From the NCBI RefSeq assembly GCF_023554105.1, contig NZ_JAMJWE010000017.1, positions 19,865-83,864 of the forward strand: a stretch of 64,000 bases of DNA. Reading direction: 5' to 3'. Source of the stretch: Brucella sp. 21LCYQ03 (lineage in GTDB: Bacteria; Pseudomonadota; Alphaproteobacteria; Rhizobiales; Rhizobiaceae). The translations under genes were made by a program, and so were the position numbers. Positions 45,534 through 54,395 of the stretch are shown in pieces. Under the pieces are notes generated by a model that worked only from the letters and a program-made list of their open reading frames with translations, searched no databases and had not been told where the DNA came from. Numbering within the stretch: position 1 is the stretch's first letter; each line of letters starts with the position of its first letter.

Positions 45534-45855
45534 TTACTGCACAATGCCCGGAGTATCTGAATTTTTGATTGGGCTTCGTGCGCCAGGTGATATCTTGCTC
45601 CGCTTCTCGTTGAAACATCGAATGTAGCCATCAACTTCTTTGATAAACTGCTTGAGCGTGGTGTTCTTCCAATCCGGCGGGTGAATGAGTTCTGTTTTCG
45701 AGCCTGCCAAAGAAGCCTTTGCATGAAACATCATCTCGAGAAAACGCCTTGCGAAACATTGCGTCTGACCAGCTTGCATAACCGATCCTCGACAGCCAAC
45801 CCGGACAGCGACAATGTGCACCGCGATCAGAAAGGGAGCTGAAATAACAACACAA
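45534..45855 (-). pseudogene. IS3-family transposase C-terminal remnant (frameshifted)
   Basis: Two overlapping minus-strand frames together give KGFFGRL and then KTELIHPPDWKNTTLKQFIK, continuing EVDGYIRCFNEKRSKIS. This is the end of an IS3 OrfB integrase (usual form ESFFGRLKTE...YIxWYNEKRIK). A frameshift and missing DDE core show decay. It lies between tRNA-Lys and the autotransporter. Confidence 0.65.
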
Positions 45856-45898
45856 ATATAAAAGGTGTAGTTTGTGCAGCTTACTAAGCTATTGATTT

Positions 45899-45974
45899 TG
45901 GTGAGCGCGCAGGGATTCGAACCCTGGACCTACTGATTAAAAGTCAGTTGCTCTACCGGCTGAGCTACGCGCTC
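45899..45974 (-). tRNA. tRNA-Lys (UUU anticodon)
   Basis: Minus-strand cloverleaf, 76 nt with encoded CCA. Acceptor GAGCGCG pairs CGCGCTC with discriminator A; D-arm AGCTCAGCCGGTAGAGCA; anticodon arm ACTGA CTTTTAA TCAGT (TTT); T-arm CAGGG TTCGAAT CCCTG. Confidence 0.96.
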
Positions 45975-46326
45975 CCTTATGGAACACATCGTCCCAGGAA
46001 GTGCGCGGAACATACGGGCGGCTTTTCAATTGGTCAACACCATAAGATCAAGTTTTTCCCACATAAATTCAAAAAAGATCAAGTTTGTGAGAAAAAACTC
46101 GTCTAATCTCTTCAGGAACCAGAACGGCAACCGAAATCTGCGATTTGGGGCCATGCTTCGTTCCTGAACGCCGGTAAAAAAGAGAAAGATTCGTAGCGAT
46201 TCAGAAGGTTTCTCTAAAAATCGATTCCGGCTTCCGAATTGATATTGTAGGCTTTGTTCGGGCAATGCCCAATCATAAGGGCGCAAATCGAATTCGCCTT
46301 AAACCATTCAAGCAATACTGGTTTCC
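45975..46326. other. Intergenic region upstream of tRNA-Lys and hydrolase gene
   Basis: About 350 bp. Must contain the tRNA promoter on the minus strand and the hydrolase promoter on the plus strand. No gene, repeat or operator recognised; the 62-codon frame at 45979 lacks coding character. Confidence 0.4.
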
Positions 46327-48021
46327 ATGCCCCACATAACTGACTTCATCCTCCGTTTCAGGCATTCTCGCTCCGGCATTGGCCTGGCATTGGGAACGCT
46401 ATTGTTTGCAGCGGCCCTTACACCGAGTCTCGTTCCGCGAACTTATGTAATGCAGGGCATATTGTGCGGTACGGCCTTTGGTTTTGGTTACGGGCTCGGG
46501 GTTTTCTGGCGCTGGGTCTGGCATTACCTTGAATTGCCTGAGCCGGGAGACCGTCTTCGAACCTGTGTTAATCTCGTCGTGGGGTGCAGTTGCCTGGTGA
46601 TCGCAATCGCAGCGCTTTATTTATCGGCAGGCTGGCAAAACTCTGTTCGATCCGTAATGAGTATGGAGCCTGTCCCAAGCGCATATCCGGCAAGCGTTTG
46701 TGCTCTGGCGGTCATAACATTTTTAATCCTTCTCCTGCTAACGCGCACACTTATCTGGCTCGGTCTTTTCAAATCGGCAAAAATCCACCGGCTGGTACCC
46801 CGCAGAGTTGCAAATGTCGTAGGCGTGGCGCTGACCGTCGTTCTCATATGGACAATCGCTAACGGCCTTCTCATTCAATCTACTTTCAGCATACTTGACC
46901 GCTCATTCAGTGAATATGATGCGTTGATTGAGCCTGATCGACCACAGCCAATAGAAGCCGACAAAACCGGAAGTGCTGCGTCTTTGTTAAAATGGGATCA
47001 GTTGGGACGCGCTGGCCGCGAGTTCGTATCGTCTGGACCAAGAGCTGCTGAAATCTCATCCATCACACGACGCCTCGCTGTAGATCCCATTCGTGTCTAT
47101 GCAGGATTGAATATAGCGGCCCATCCAAAACAGCGAGCGGAGCGCGCCCTTGAGGAACTTAAACGACAAAACGGCTTTGATCGCTCAATACTCGTCATCA
47201 TCACGCCGACAGGCACTGGTTGGGTTGACCCTGCGGCAATGGATGGTCTTGAGTTTCTTCATAATGGAGATGTGGCAAGCATAGCCATGCAATACTCATA
47301 TCTTAACAGCCCACTATCCCTTCTGTTCCAGCCAGAATACGGGGCAGAATCGTCTCGCGCGCTATTCACAGCCGTTTATAACTATTGGAAAACTCTGCCG
47401 AAAAACAAGCGGCCACGCTTGTATCTTTATGGTCTCAGCCTTGGGGCTATGAACTCTGAAAAATCAGTCGCGCTGTTTGAAATGCTCGAAGACCCTATCA
47501 ATGGCGCTTTATGGAGCGGCCCGCCGTTCCCGAGCCGCGACTGGAAAGAAATTACGAAAGACAGAAATCTTGGCACACCCGAATGGCTGCCCGTCTTTGG
47601 TGATGGCTCATTTGCACGTTTTATGAATCAAAACGGAGAAGCACCAGGCAACGGCGATCGGTGGGGCCCGTTGCGGATTGTTTATCTGCAATATGCCAGC
47701 GATGCCGTTGTGTTTTTTGACAGTCACTCATTTTATCGCCAGCCGGAATGGATGAACGCGCCACGCGGCCCTGACGTCTCACCAAAGTTACGGTGGTATC
47801 CAGTGGTTACAATGCTGCAACTCGCCCTCGATATGGCCTTCGCAACCGCAACACCTATGGGCTACGGCCATGTCTATGCACCAAAAGACTATGTTGATGC
47901 ATGGATCGAAGTTGTCGGCGTCGATGGCTGGAGCGATGAAGATATCGAACGGCTCAAGAAACATCTTACTCGTAAGATGGCAGGCGATGACGTTGAGGGG
48001 TATGAACAGCGTGGCGGCTGA
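46327..48021 (+). CDS. Membrane-anchored alpha/beta-hydrolase family protein (Abhydrolase_9 type)
   Basis: 564 residues. The N-terminal 200 residues hold about four transmembrane helices (LALGTLLFAAALTPSLVPRT opens the first). The catalytic domain starts near 220 and carries PRLYLYGLSLGAMNSEKS (GLSLG nucleophile elbow) and a C-terminal HVYAPKDYVDAWIEV with a candidate catalytic histidine. This arrangement matches a family of large membrane hydrolases found in Rhizobiales and actinobacteria whose substrate is unknown. ATG 46327 lacks a strong ribosome site. Convergent with the BA14K-like gene. Confidence 0.8.
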   Translation: MPHITDFILRFRHSRSGIGLALGTLLFAAALTPSLVPRTYVMQGILCGTAFGFGYGLGVFWRWVWHYLELPEPGDRLRTCVNLVVGCSCLVIAIAALYLSAGWQNSVRSVMSMEPVPSAYPASVCALAVITFLILLLLTRTLIWLGLFKSAKIHRLVPRRVANVVGVALTVVLIWTIANGLLIQSTFSILDRSFSEYDALIEPDRPQPIEADKTGSAASLLKWDQLGRAGREFVSSGPRAAEISSITRRLAVDPIRVYAGLNIAAHPKQRAERALEELKRQNGFDRSILVIITPTGTGWVDPAAMDGLEFLHNGDVASIAMQYSYLNSPLSLLFQPEYGAESSRALFTAVYNYWKTLPKNKRPRLYLYGLSLGAMNSEKSVALFEMLEDPINGALWSGPPFPSRDWKEITKDRNLGTPEWLPVFGDGSFARFMNQNGEAPGNGDRWGPLRIVYLQYASDAVVFFDSHSFYRQPEWMNAPRGPDVSPKLRWYPVVTMLQLALDMAFATATPMGYGHVYAPKDYVDAWIEVVGVDGWSDEDIERLKKHLTRKMAGDDVEGYEQRGG

Positions 48022-48041
48022 TCAAAGCTCATAACGAATAA

Positions 48042-48068
48042 AACAGCCGCCCTTGCGAGGCGGCTGTT
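48042..48068. terminator. Terminator between hydrolase and BA14K-like genes
   Basis: AACAGCCGCC CTTGCGA GGCGGCTGTT with a T-run on the minus strand; serves the minus-strand gene best. Confidence 0.8.
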
Positions 48069-48093
48069 AATCCGGAATTCTATACGACGTCTA

Positions 48094-48624
48094 TCAGTAA
48101 GGCGAATAGCACTGCTGACGCGGACCATTATAAGGTTGGAAGGTGTTATCCGACGCACGATAAGACTTGTACCGGTTATAGCACCACTGAACATGGTTGT
48201 TACTTTGGCGATAAACCGGCTGTGGTGCAGGCTGCGAAGCAATCGCTCCACCAATAATCGCACCGGCACCGAAGGCTGCCAGCGGATACCACCAACCATC
48301 ATTGTGTCGGCGATAGCCCTGACGATAATTATTATAGCCACGATGACCGTTCCAATAACCTGGACGTGGGCGATGATTGCCATTCCAGCCTGGACGCGGC
48401 CCAGGGCGTCCACCATTCCAACCAGGACGCGGGCCCGGGCGATGACCGTTCCAATTTCCATTGCCATGGCGACGCCAGCGATCATCTCGAACCTGATGAA
48501 CATTGTCACTGCCAGCAATCAGTGAAGTCGGCAGGACCGGAGCCGCAGAAACCGGTGCCATCGCACCAATCATAAAAGTTGCACCAACCAGTCCAACCAT
48601 CATTTTTTTCAAACAGTTAATCAT
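48094..48624 (-). CDS. BA14K-like secreted basic protein
   Basis: 176 residues from ATG 48624 ([20 protein letters not shown]) with GGAG upstream. Signal peptide cleaved near VSA at residue 27. The middle is Gly/Pro/Arg/Asn/Trp-rich with near-identical tandem units [14 protein letters not shown] and [16 protein letters not shown] hydrophobic glycine-zipper-like stretch ([15 protein letters not shown]) precedes the C-terminal BA14K motif [20 protein letters not shown], followed by a QQCYSPY end with paired cysteines. BA14K of Brucella is an immunoreactive lectin-like protein. Export to the periplasm or surface is likely. Confidence 0.82.
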   Translation of the reverse strand: MINCLKKMMVGLVGATFMIGAMAPVSAAPVLPTSLIAGSDNVHQVRDDRWRRHGNGNWNGHRPGPRPGWNGGRPGPRPGWNGNHRPRPGYWNGHRGYNNYRQGYRRHNDGWWYPLAAFGAGAIIGGAIASQPAPQPVYRQSNNHVQWCYNRYKSYRASDNTFQPYNGPRQQCYSPY

Positions 48625-48996
48625 ACTTTTCTCCAGTTCAACTGCGTACATCATCACAAAAGCCAGATGAACCTGTGCTGAATGATCACCAGAAATATAT
48701 AGCTCCCTAAATGCATAACAAGGCACCGGACAAATATCGAGGCAACGTGGTTAAAACTCATGGAAAGAGCAATAATCCCGCGCTTGTCTAACCAATCCCC
48801 TCCAAGAACACTGCATATCGCATTCATTAAGAGGGTGCCTTTTTGTAAATTCAACCAACATTAAGAAGAACATACTCACACAGGAGCGCGTCCCTTTTCT
48901 TCCTGACAATGCTGTGGATTTAAAGGCATTCATAACTAAGAGAGAGGCATTTTGCCATCTGGTAGCATATTGGAAAAAGCGTCATATGCTGCAATC
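48625..48996. other. Intergenic region BA14K-like / lipB
   Basis: About 370 bp between divergent genes. No clear operator, repeat or small gene; the short minus-strand frames at 48654-48933 have no coding features. Confidence 0.4.
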
Positions 48997-49749
48997 ATGA
49001 ACGATAGCTCCACCTCCCCCAACCCGAAATCAAACGAAAAGCTGCATCAACCTGCGCATTTTTTGCCGGTATCAACAGATGAACAACCTGTTGAATGGTT
49101 GATTGCTGACGGATTGACGGATTATGAAGAAGCACTGTCTTTCATGGAAACGCGTGTTCAAGCCATTCGCGAGGGCACAGCCAGCGAGCTTGTTTGGCTT
49201 GTTGAACACCCACCACTTTATACCGCTGGCACCAGCGCTCATTCTGAAGATCTGCTGACACCAGATCGCTTCCCGGTTTTCAACACTGGACGCGGCGGCG
49301 AATATACATATCACGGACCGGGCCAGCGTGTAGCCTATGTCATGTTGGATCTGAAACGCCGCAGAGAAGACGTTCGCGCATTTGTAACGGCACTCGAACA
49401 ATGGATTGTAGAAACGCTGGCGCAGTTCAATATTAAAGGTGAACGTCGCGCAGATCGCGTGGGTGTATGGGTTGCACGTCCGGAAAAGCCGTTACTGTCC
49501 AATGGTGGCATGCGCGAAGACAAAATTGCGGCTATTGGCATTCGTCTGCGTCGCTGGGTAAGCTTCCATGGTATTGCTATTAATGTCGAACCGGAACTCG
49601 AACATTTTGGCGGCATCGTACCGTGTGGCATCGCAGAATATGGTGTGACAAGCCTCGTCGATCTTGGCTTGCCAATCACCATGGGTGATGTCGATGTTGC
49701 ACTTGGTGTAGCTTTTGAAAGTGTATTCGGCCCTCGTCAGACGAAATGA
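48997..49749 (+). CDS. lipB: Lipoyl(octanoyl) transferase
   Basis: 250 residues from ATG 48997 ([20 protein letters not shown]); a TTG at 48952 is an unlikely longer start. LipB motifs: [20 protein letters not shown], the catalytic lysine in [20 protein letters not shown] and the catalytic cysteine in [16 protein letters not shown]. It moves octanoate from acyl carrier protein to lipoyl domains of pyruvate and 2-oxoglutarate dehydrogenases. It ends directly against the convergent EamA gene without a spacer. Confidence 0.94.
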   Translation: MNDSSTSPNPKSNEKLHQPAHFLPVSTDEQPVEWLIADGLTDYEEALSFMETRVQAIREGTASELVWLVEHPPLYTAGTSAHSEDLLTPDRFPVFNTGRGGEYTYHGPGQRVAYVMLDLKRRREDVRAFVTALEQWIVETLAQFNIKGERRADRVGVWVARPEKPLLSNGGMREDKIAAIGIRLRRWVSFHGIAINVEPELEHFGGIVPCGIAEYGVTSLVDLGLPITMGDVDVALGVAFESVFGPRQTK

Positions 49750-50670
49750 TCAGGCGGTTTTTATACGGCGCTCGCGCATGAAGACATAAAAGCCGGATCC
49801 CACGATTATAAAGATACCGAACCATTTGGACGGTGTCGGAAAATCGCCGAATACGATCAGTCCAACCAAAACTGCATTGACGATTTCAAGATATTGAAAT
49901 GGTGCCAGCATGGACGCTGGCGCGAGCTTGAATGCCTGCACAACCAGCAGATGGCTGACTGTGCCAATTGCACCAAGCAAGAACAACAGCAACCACGGTT
50001 GAAGACTATGCGGCAGTGCAAAGCTTAAGTCTTCCACGCCCGCGACCGTGCCAAAAATCATAAATAGTCCCGCTATGAGCGATCCGCCGACACCGGCATA
50101 GAACTGCATGACAACCGGGCCTTCCTTAGCGCCGTATTTACGGTTCAATATCAGATAGATCGCAAAGGTCACCGCCGTTGCCAAAGGCAACAAAGACACA
50201 GCGCCAAAAATCTCAAAGCTTGGCTGAATAACGATCATCGTGCCAATCAGGCCGATACCAACCGCACTGAACCTGCGCCAGCCCACTTTCTCTTTGAGAA
50301 AAACAGCGGAGAGCAATGTAAGGATCAGCGGCTCCGCAAAGAAAACAGCCATAGCGTCTGCAAGCGGCATATATTTGACGGCCGTGAAAAAACACGTTCC
50401 GCCAAAGCCCATTAAAGCGCCCCGAACAAGATTGCCCTTAAGATGCCTGGTATGCAGCGCGCTCAAACCACCCATAGCAATCAGAACGGCAAACATCAGA
50501 AGTGACTGGATAAAAAAGCGCATAAACGTAACGGTTGCCGGAGGCATGTTATCCATCATGGCAAGCCACTTGCCTATGGCATCCATAAGCGGCAGTAACA
50601 GCACCGAGAGCACCATGATTGCCATGCCCTTTACATGCGCTTCCGTACCACCCGTCGCTATGCCCTGCAT
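49750..50670 (-). CDS. EamA/DMT-family permease
   Basis: 306 residues from ATG 50670 (MQGIATGGTEAHVKGMAIMV) with GCGAGTGA upstream; the longer frame to 50919 adds 83 non-conserved residues. Ten hydrophobic helices in two homologous EamA halves, with the typical PLADAMAVFFAEPLILTLLS and LAPASMLAPFQYLEIVNAVL segments. Members carry amino acids, nucleotides or other metabolites, frequently as exporters. No context clue to the substrate. Confidence 0.86.
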   Translation of the reverse strand: MQGIATGGTEAHVKGMAIMVLSVLLLPLMDAIGKWLAMMDNMPPATVTFMRFFIQSLLMFAVLIAMGGLSALHTRHLKGNLVRGALMGFGGTCFFTAVKYMPLADAMAVFFAEPLILTLLSAVFLKEKVGWRRFSAVGIGLIGTMIVIQPSFEIFGAVSLLPLATAVTFAIYLILNRKYGAKEGPVVMQFYAGVGGSLIAGLFMIFGTVAGVEDLSFALPHSLQPWLLLFLLGAIGTVSHLLVVQAFKLAPASMLAPFQYLEIVNAVLVGLIVFGDFPTPSKWFGIFIIVGSGFYVFMRERRIKTA

Positions 50671-50972
50671 TGTATCACTCGCAATTTCATCAATACGACT
50701 GCGCTTACGCGATTGACCAATCCGTTTCCATCTTAATGCGATCAAAGGAGTGGGTAATTTAGCTTTCGTCTTGATTGTGGTGCAAATCGGCCTCGGTTGA
50801 CGCAAAGATGAAACGCTAAGGCAAATACTGAAAAGTGAGAAGCGCTTTGGTGTCGTGGATTTAAAGTTCCTATCATTTGCGATGCATGCAACATTAGAAA
50901 CTTTAAATCCGTAAACCACACTATTTGGAATTATTTTATTCTGAAACTGACTGAACCACTATATGGCGCTGA
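50671..50972. other. Intergenic region, nothing recognised
   Basis: 302 bp upstream of the EamA gene and downstream of the oxidoreductase gene, both on the minus strand. No hairpin terminator of good quality and no extra gene seen. Confidence 0.4.
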
Positions 50973-52130
50973 CTAAACATCCAACGCCGTCCAGGACGAC
51001 GCTGCATTAGACTTTACCGCAGCTTCAATAAACGCAAGTCCGGCAACTCCTTCACGGATACCTGGATAAACCACATCTGCTGAGGGAGCATCCCCAGTTC
51101 GAGATGCAATAATGGCATCCGCTGCCTCACGGTAGATCGTAGCAAATCCCTCCAAATATCCTTCTGGATGGCCCGACGGCACACGGCTAACCCGCTTATT
51201 GGCCGGACTACTGCCCGCACCATTTCGCGTCAAAATCCGCGTTGCTTCGTTATATGGCGTGAAACGCATTTCATTGAGTGAGCCGTGGCTCCATTCAACG
51301 CCGCCTTTATCGCCATAAACACGCAGCGTCAGCGTATTCTCGTTACCAACAGCTATTTGACTTGCCCAAAGCATTCCCTTTGCGCCACTCGCATAACGCA
51401 ACAAAATGTTGGCATTGTCATCAAGTTTACGACCTGGCACATAGGATGTGAGGTCCGCCAGAAGATATTCCGGAGTTTCTCCGGTCACAAAACACGCAAG
51501 ATTAAAAGCATGTGTACCAATATCACCGATCGCACCACCTGCGCCTGAACGTGCAGGATCGGTCCGCCATTCAGCACCTTTCGCACCAGTATTCTCAACA
51601 GCTTCAGTCAGCCAGTCTTGTGCATATTCAACCTGAACATGACGCAGCTTTCCGATGTCACCAGCAGCGATCATCTCGCGCATCTGCCGCACCATTGGAT
51701 AACCCGTGTAATTGTGCGTAAGAATGAAAAGCTGTCCGCTCCGCTCAACAATCTGTGAAAGTTCCTTCGCTTCCTGAAGTGTTGTTGTTACCGGCTTATC
51801 GCAGATCACATGAAAGCCAGCTTCCAGAAAAGCTTTCGCAGGCCCAAAATGAAGGTGATTAGGTGTGACAATCGCAACCACCTCTATACCATCTTCACGC
51901 TCTTTTTCCAGCTCAGCCATTTCCTGGTAGGAAGTGTAACAACGATCATCTGCCAGTCCCAGTTCGTGACCAGAAGCCAGCGCGCGTTCCGCCTGCGACG
52001 ATAATGCGCCAGCGACCAGTTCGTAACGATCATCAAGACGAGATGCTATACGGTGCACGGCGCCAATAAAGGCCCCCTGCCCGCCGCCGACCATGCCAAG
52101 TCTGATCCGGCGCGAATTTAAATTGCTCAT
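50973..52130 (-). CDS. Gfo/Idh/MocA-family oxidoreductase
   Basis: 385 residues. N-terminal Rossmann domain begins RLGMVGGGQGAFIGAVHRIA; the conserved FHVICDKPVTTTLQEAKEL (variant of the EKP motif) follows near residue 95, and the C-terminal alpha/beta domain has the active-site GGAIGDIGTHAFNLACFV. Such enzymes oxidise or reduce sugars, inositols or their derivatives with NAD(P). Encoded 11 bp after a TIM-barrel sugar isomerase-like gene, so both probably act on one carbohydrate. Confidence 0.9.
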   Translation of the reverse strand: MSNLNSRRIRLGMVGGGQGAFIGAVHRIASRLDDRYELVAGALSSQAERALASGHELGLADDRCYTSYQEMAELEKEREDGIEVVAIVTPNHLHFGPAKAFLEAGFHVICDKPVTTTLQEAKELSQIVERSGQLFILTHNYTGYPMVRQMREMIAAGDIGKLRHVQVEYAQDWLTEAVENTGAKGAEWRTDPARSGAGGAIGDIGTHAFNLACFVTGETPEYLLADLTSYVPGRKLDDNANILLRYASGAKGMLWASQIAVGNENTLTLRVYGDKGGVEWSHGSLNEMRFTPYNEATRILTRNGAGSSPANKRVSRVPSGHPEGYLEGFATIYREAADAIIASRTGDAPSADVVYPGIREGVAGLAFIEAAVKSNAASSWTALDV

Positions 52131-52141
52131 AACATTTTCCC

Positions 52142-53191
52142 TTATAAACCAAGGATTTTACGGTTAGCCGCTTTATCCATGCCGCTTTTGGCGAAGTCGT
52201 CGAAAGCATGTTCGGTAACGCGAATAATATGGTTACGAATGAAATCCACGCCTTCACGTGCGCCGTCTTCAGGATGCTTGAGTGCGCATTCCCATTCCAG
52301 CACGGCCCAACCATCAAAATCATACTGGGTAAGCTTCGAGAAAACTGATCCGAAATCCACTTGTCCATCGCCAAGCGAACGGAAGCGGCCCGGACGATTG
52401 ACCCAGTCCTGATAACCGCCATATACGCCCGACCGACCTGTAGGGTTAAATTCTGCATCCTTGACGTGAAACGCACGAATACGCTCATGATAAATATCTA
52501 TAAATTGCAGGTAATCTAGTGCCTGCAAGACAAAATGAGACGGATCATAAAGGATGGAAGCACGGCTATGCGAGTTTGTCGCTTCGAGAAAACGTTCAAA
52601 AGTAACACCATCATGCAGGTCTTCACCGGGATGAAGTTCGTAGCATAGGTTAACACCGCTTTCGTCAAATGCATTGAGAATGGGTGTCCAGCGTCGTCCG
52701 AGTTCATCAAATGCTTCTTCAACGAGACCCGCTGGACGCTGCGGCCACGGGTAGATATATGGCCAGGCCAACGCCCCGGAGAAGGTTGCATGACCTTTTA
52801 AACCGAGATGTTCAGATGCTTTGGCCGCTAACATCAGCTGGTTGACAGCCCATTGCTGCCGCTCCAATGGTTTACCGCGCAGTTCGGTCGGCGCGAACCC
52901 ATCGAAAAGCGTATCGTAAGCGGGATGGACAGCAACCAATTGCCCTTGAATATGCGTCGAAAGCTCTGTGATTTCGATCCCATATTCCGCCAGCCGCCCA
53001 CGTACATCATCGCAATAGGTTTTCGACTTTCCAGCGATCTCCAGGTCGAAAAGGCGAGAATCCGTCGGGATTTGGATACCTTTATATCCGAGCGATGCCG
53101 CCCACTGTGCTAAATTATCCAATGTGTCAAATGGGGGATTTTCGCCAAGAAACTGTGCCAGAAAAATAGCGGGGCCTTTTATCGTTTTCAT
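52142..53191 (-). CDS. Sugar phosphate isomerase/epimerase family protein (xylose isomerase-like TIM barrel)
   Basis: 349 residues. AP_endonuc_2-type barrel with metal ligands in NLCYELHPGEDLHDG (Glu), SILYDPSHFVLQ (Asp/His), RAFHVKDAEFNPTG (His) and WAVLEWECALKHPEDG (Glu). Relatives include IolE, IolI and 3-keto-sugar epimerases. First gene of a two-gene operon with a Gfo/Idh/MocA oxidoreductase, a pairing common in inositol or keto-glycoside breakdown. An IS3 remnant lies upstream, and no transporter is adjacent, so the unit may be a fragment of a larger locus. Confidence 0.87.
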   Translation of the reverse strand: MKTIKGPAIFLAQFLGENPPFDTLDNLAQWAASLGYKGIQIPTDSRLFDLEIAGKSKTYCDDVRGRLAEYGIEITELSTHIQGQLVAVHPAYDTLFDGFAPTELRGKPLERQQWAVNQLMLAAKASEHLGLKGHATFSGALAWPYIYPWPQRPAGLVEEAFDELGRRWTPILNAFDESGVNLCYELHPGEDLHDGVTFERFLEATNSHSRASILYDPSHFVLQALDYLQFIDIYHERIRAFHVKDAEFNPTGRSGVYGGYQDWVNRPGRFRSLGDGQVDFGSVFSKLTQYDFDGWAVLEWECALKHPEDGAREGVDFIRNHIIRVTEHAFDDFAKSGMDKAANRKILGL

Positions 53192-54395
53192 TTTATACCT
53201 CTGCGGTTCGTTTTAAGCACAGCACTGGACTTGCCCCAATTTAATGAAGAGCTTCTGGTACTAATTTACGGCTCGCCGTCTCAAAATGGACCAGCGATTT
53301 GCATGCAAGAGCAGAATATCTACAGATTAAATTATAAACCCGTCAAACTATTCGCCAATGGCTTTGGTTGCAAAGCTGCATGTCTGGAATGCTGTGCACC
53401 AGATCATTTCGGACTTGATCATATTGAACACGGTTTCCGTCATTGCATTATCATAGCAATTTCCTTTGCTACTCTTAGATCGAAGTATTTTATGCGCTTC
53501 GAGAATTCTAAGGTAGTCAGAACTGGCATATTGGCTACCCCCGTCCGATTGCCCGATTAAGCCAGTCTTCTGTGGTCCATCTGTAGACGATGTCGCCCCC
53601 CCATTTATGAGTTCGTCTTTCACTGTCAAAGCCCTGACCCAGAAAATCGGAAGCAACAGGCCCACCATGCCTGCCGTCGGTCGTGTGCTTAAAATGCGTG
53701 TTCTGAGTGCCCTTCAAGCGATTTTCTCGGTACTCAGTCGTGCCCGGTGTTAACCTCAGGCCCGAATGTCCTCCTCATCCAGTTCCATATGCAAGCGCAG
53801 GCTGCCACAGGTTTCATACGTCAATATAAACATAACAGGTAAACTGATTGCGCATGTTGGCCAGAATAATCATGTCATCAAGCGGGGACAGGCGAGCGCC
53901 GTAATGCTTCCATGCGAATTAGCGGCTTATGTTGACGCCTATAAAGCAAACACCATCGTCATGTCTCCCGAGCGATGGTGCGCGTTGCGTCGCGCAGGGA
54001 CACGCAATTTTCAAGTGTCGAGATAACTCTGCGGCGTGTTATTGCGCCATATCCGGCTTTCGATTGGCTTTGCACGCGCTAAAATCGATTTTACCAAGAA
54101 TGATAAACCAAGCCCAAGTTCATACCGCTTTCCGCAAATAGTCATGCTCTGAACCCAGAGCCGCGTTCTGTTGCTCTCGACGTGAAATTAGCGGAGAACC
54201 TCACCACCATTTCTTATGTTGAATTCAACGGTGTAAGAACGTGTCACGCTATCGTTAGCTTGCGGCGCAGCCGGTGTCGTATAATATCGCTAGCAGCCAT
54301 TGCTTCATCTGTATGCAGTTCCACAAACCAACGATGACCGCCTCGCTTTAAGCACTATACTAGCAGAAGAAGCAGCAACATAAGGGGATGCTGAA
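53192..54395. other. Gene-poor region with IS3 remnant
   Basis: 1.2 kb between the sugar operon and the sensor kinase gene. The left half carries an IS3 scrap (53348-53717). To the right only short frames without coding character occur (for example 53766-54026). The kinase promoter must lie near its end, but no clear boxes were chosen. Confidence 0.5.
53348..53717 (-). pseudogene. IS3-family transposase remnant with internal deletion and frameshift
   Basis: One minus-strand frame reads TTDGRHGGPVASDFLGQGFD, then WGGDIVYRWTTEDWL, the start of an IS3 OrfB integrase core. A second frame resumes GLIGQSDGGSQYASSDYLRI and SKGNCYDNAMTETVFNMIKS, its second half. The residues between (VLDLFSRRVVGW region) are missing, so the gene is deleted internally and out of frame. 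Confidence 0.8.

Noticed and set aside
45899..45975. tRNA-Lys as attachment site of an integrative island
   Set aside because: No integrase gene and no duplicated tRNA 3' end found by eye within the window, so an att site is not claimed as a feature.
53766..54026. 86-codon plus-strand frame in the IS-rich gap
   Set aside because: Begins with a low-complexity Ser run, no ribosome site, no recognised motif and located in decayed sequence.
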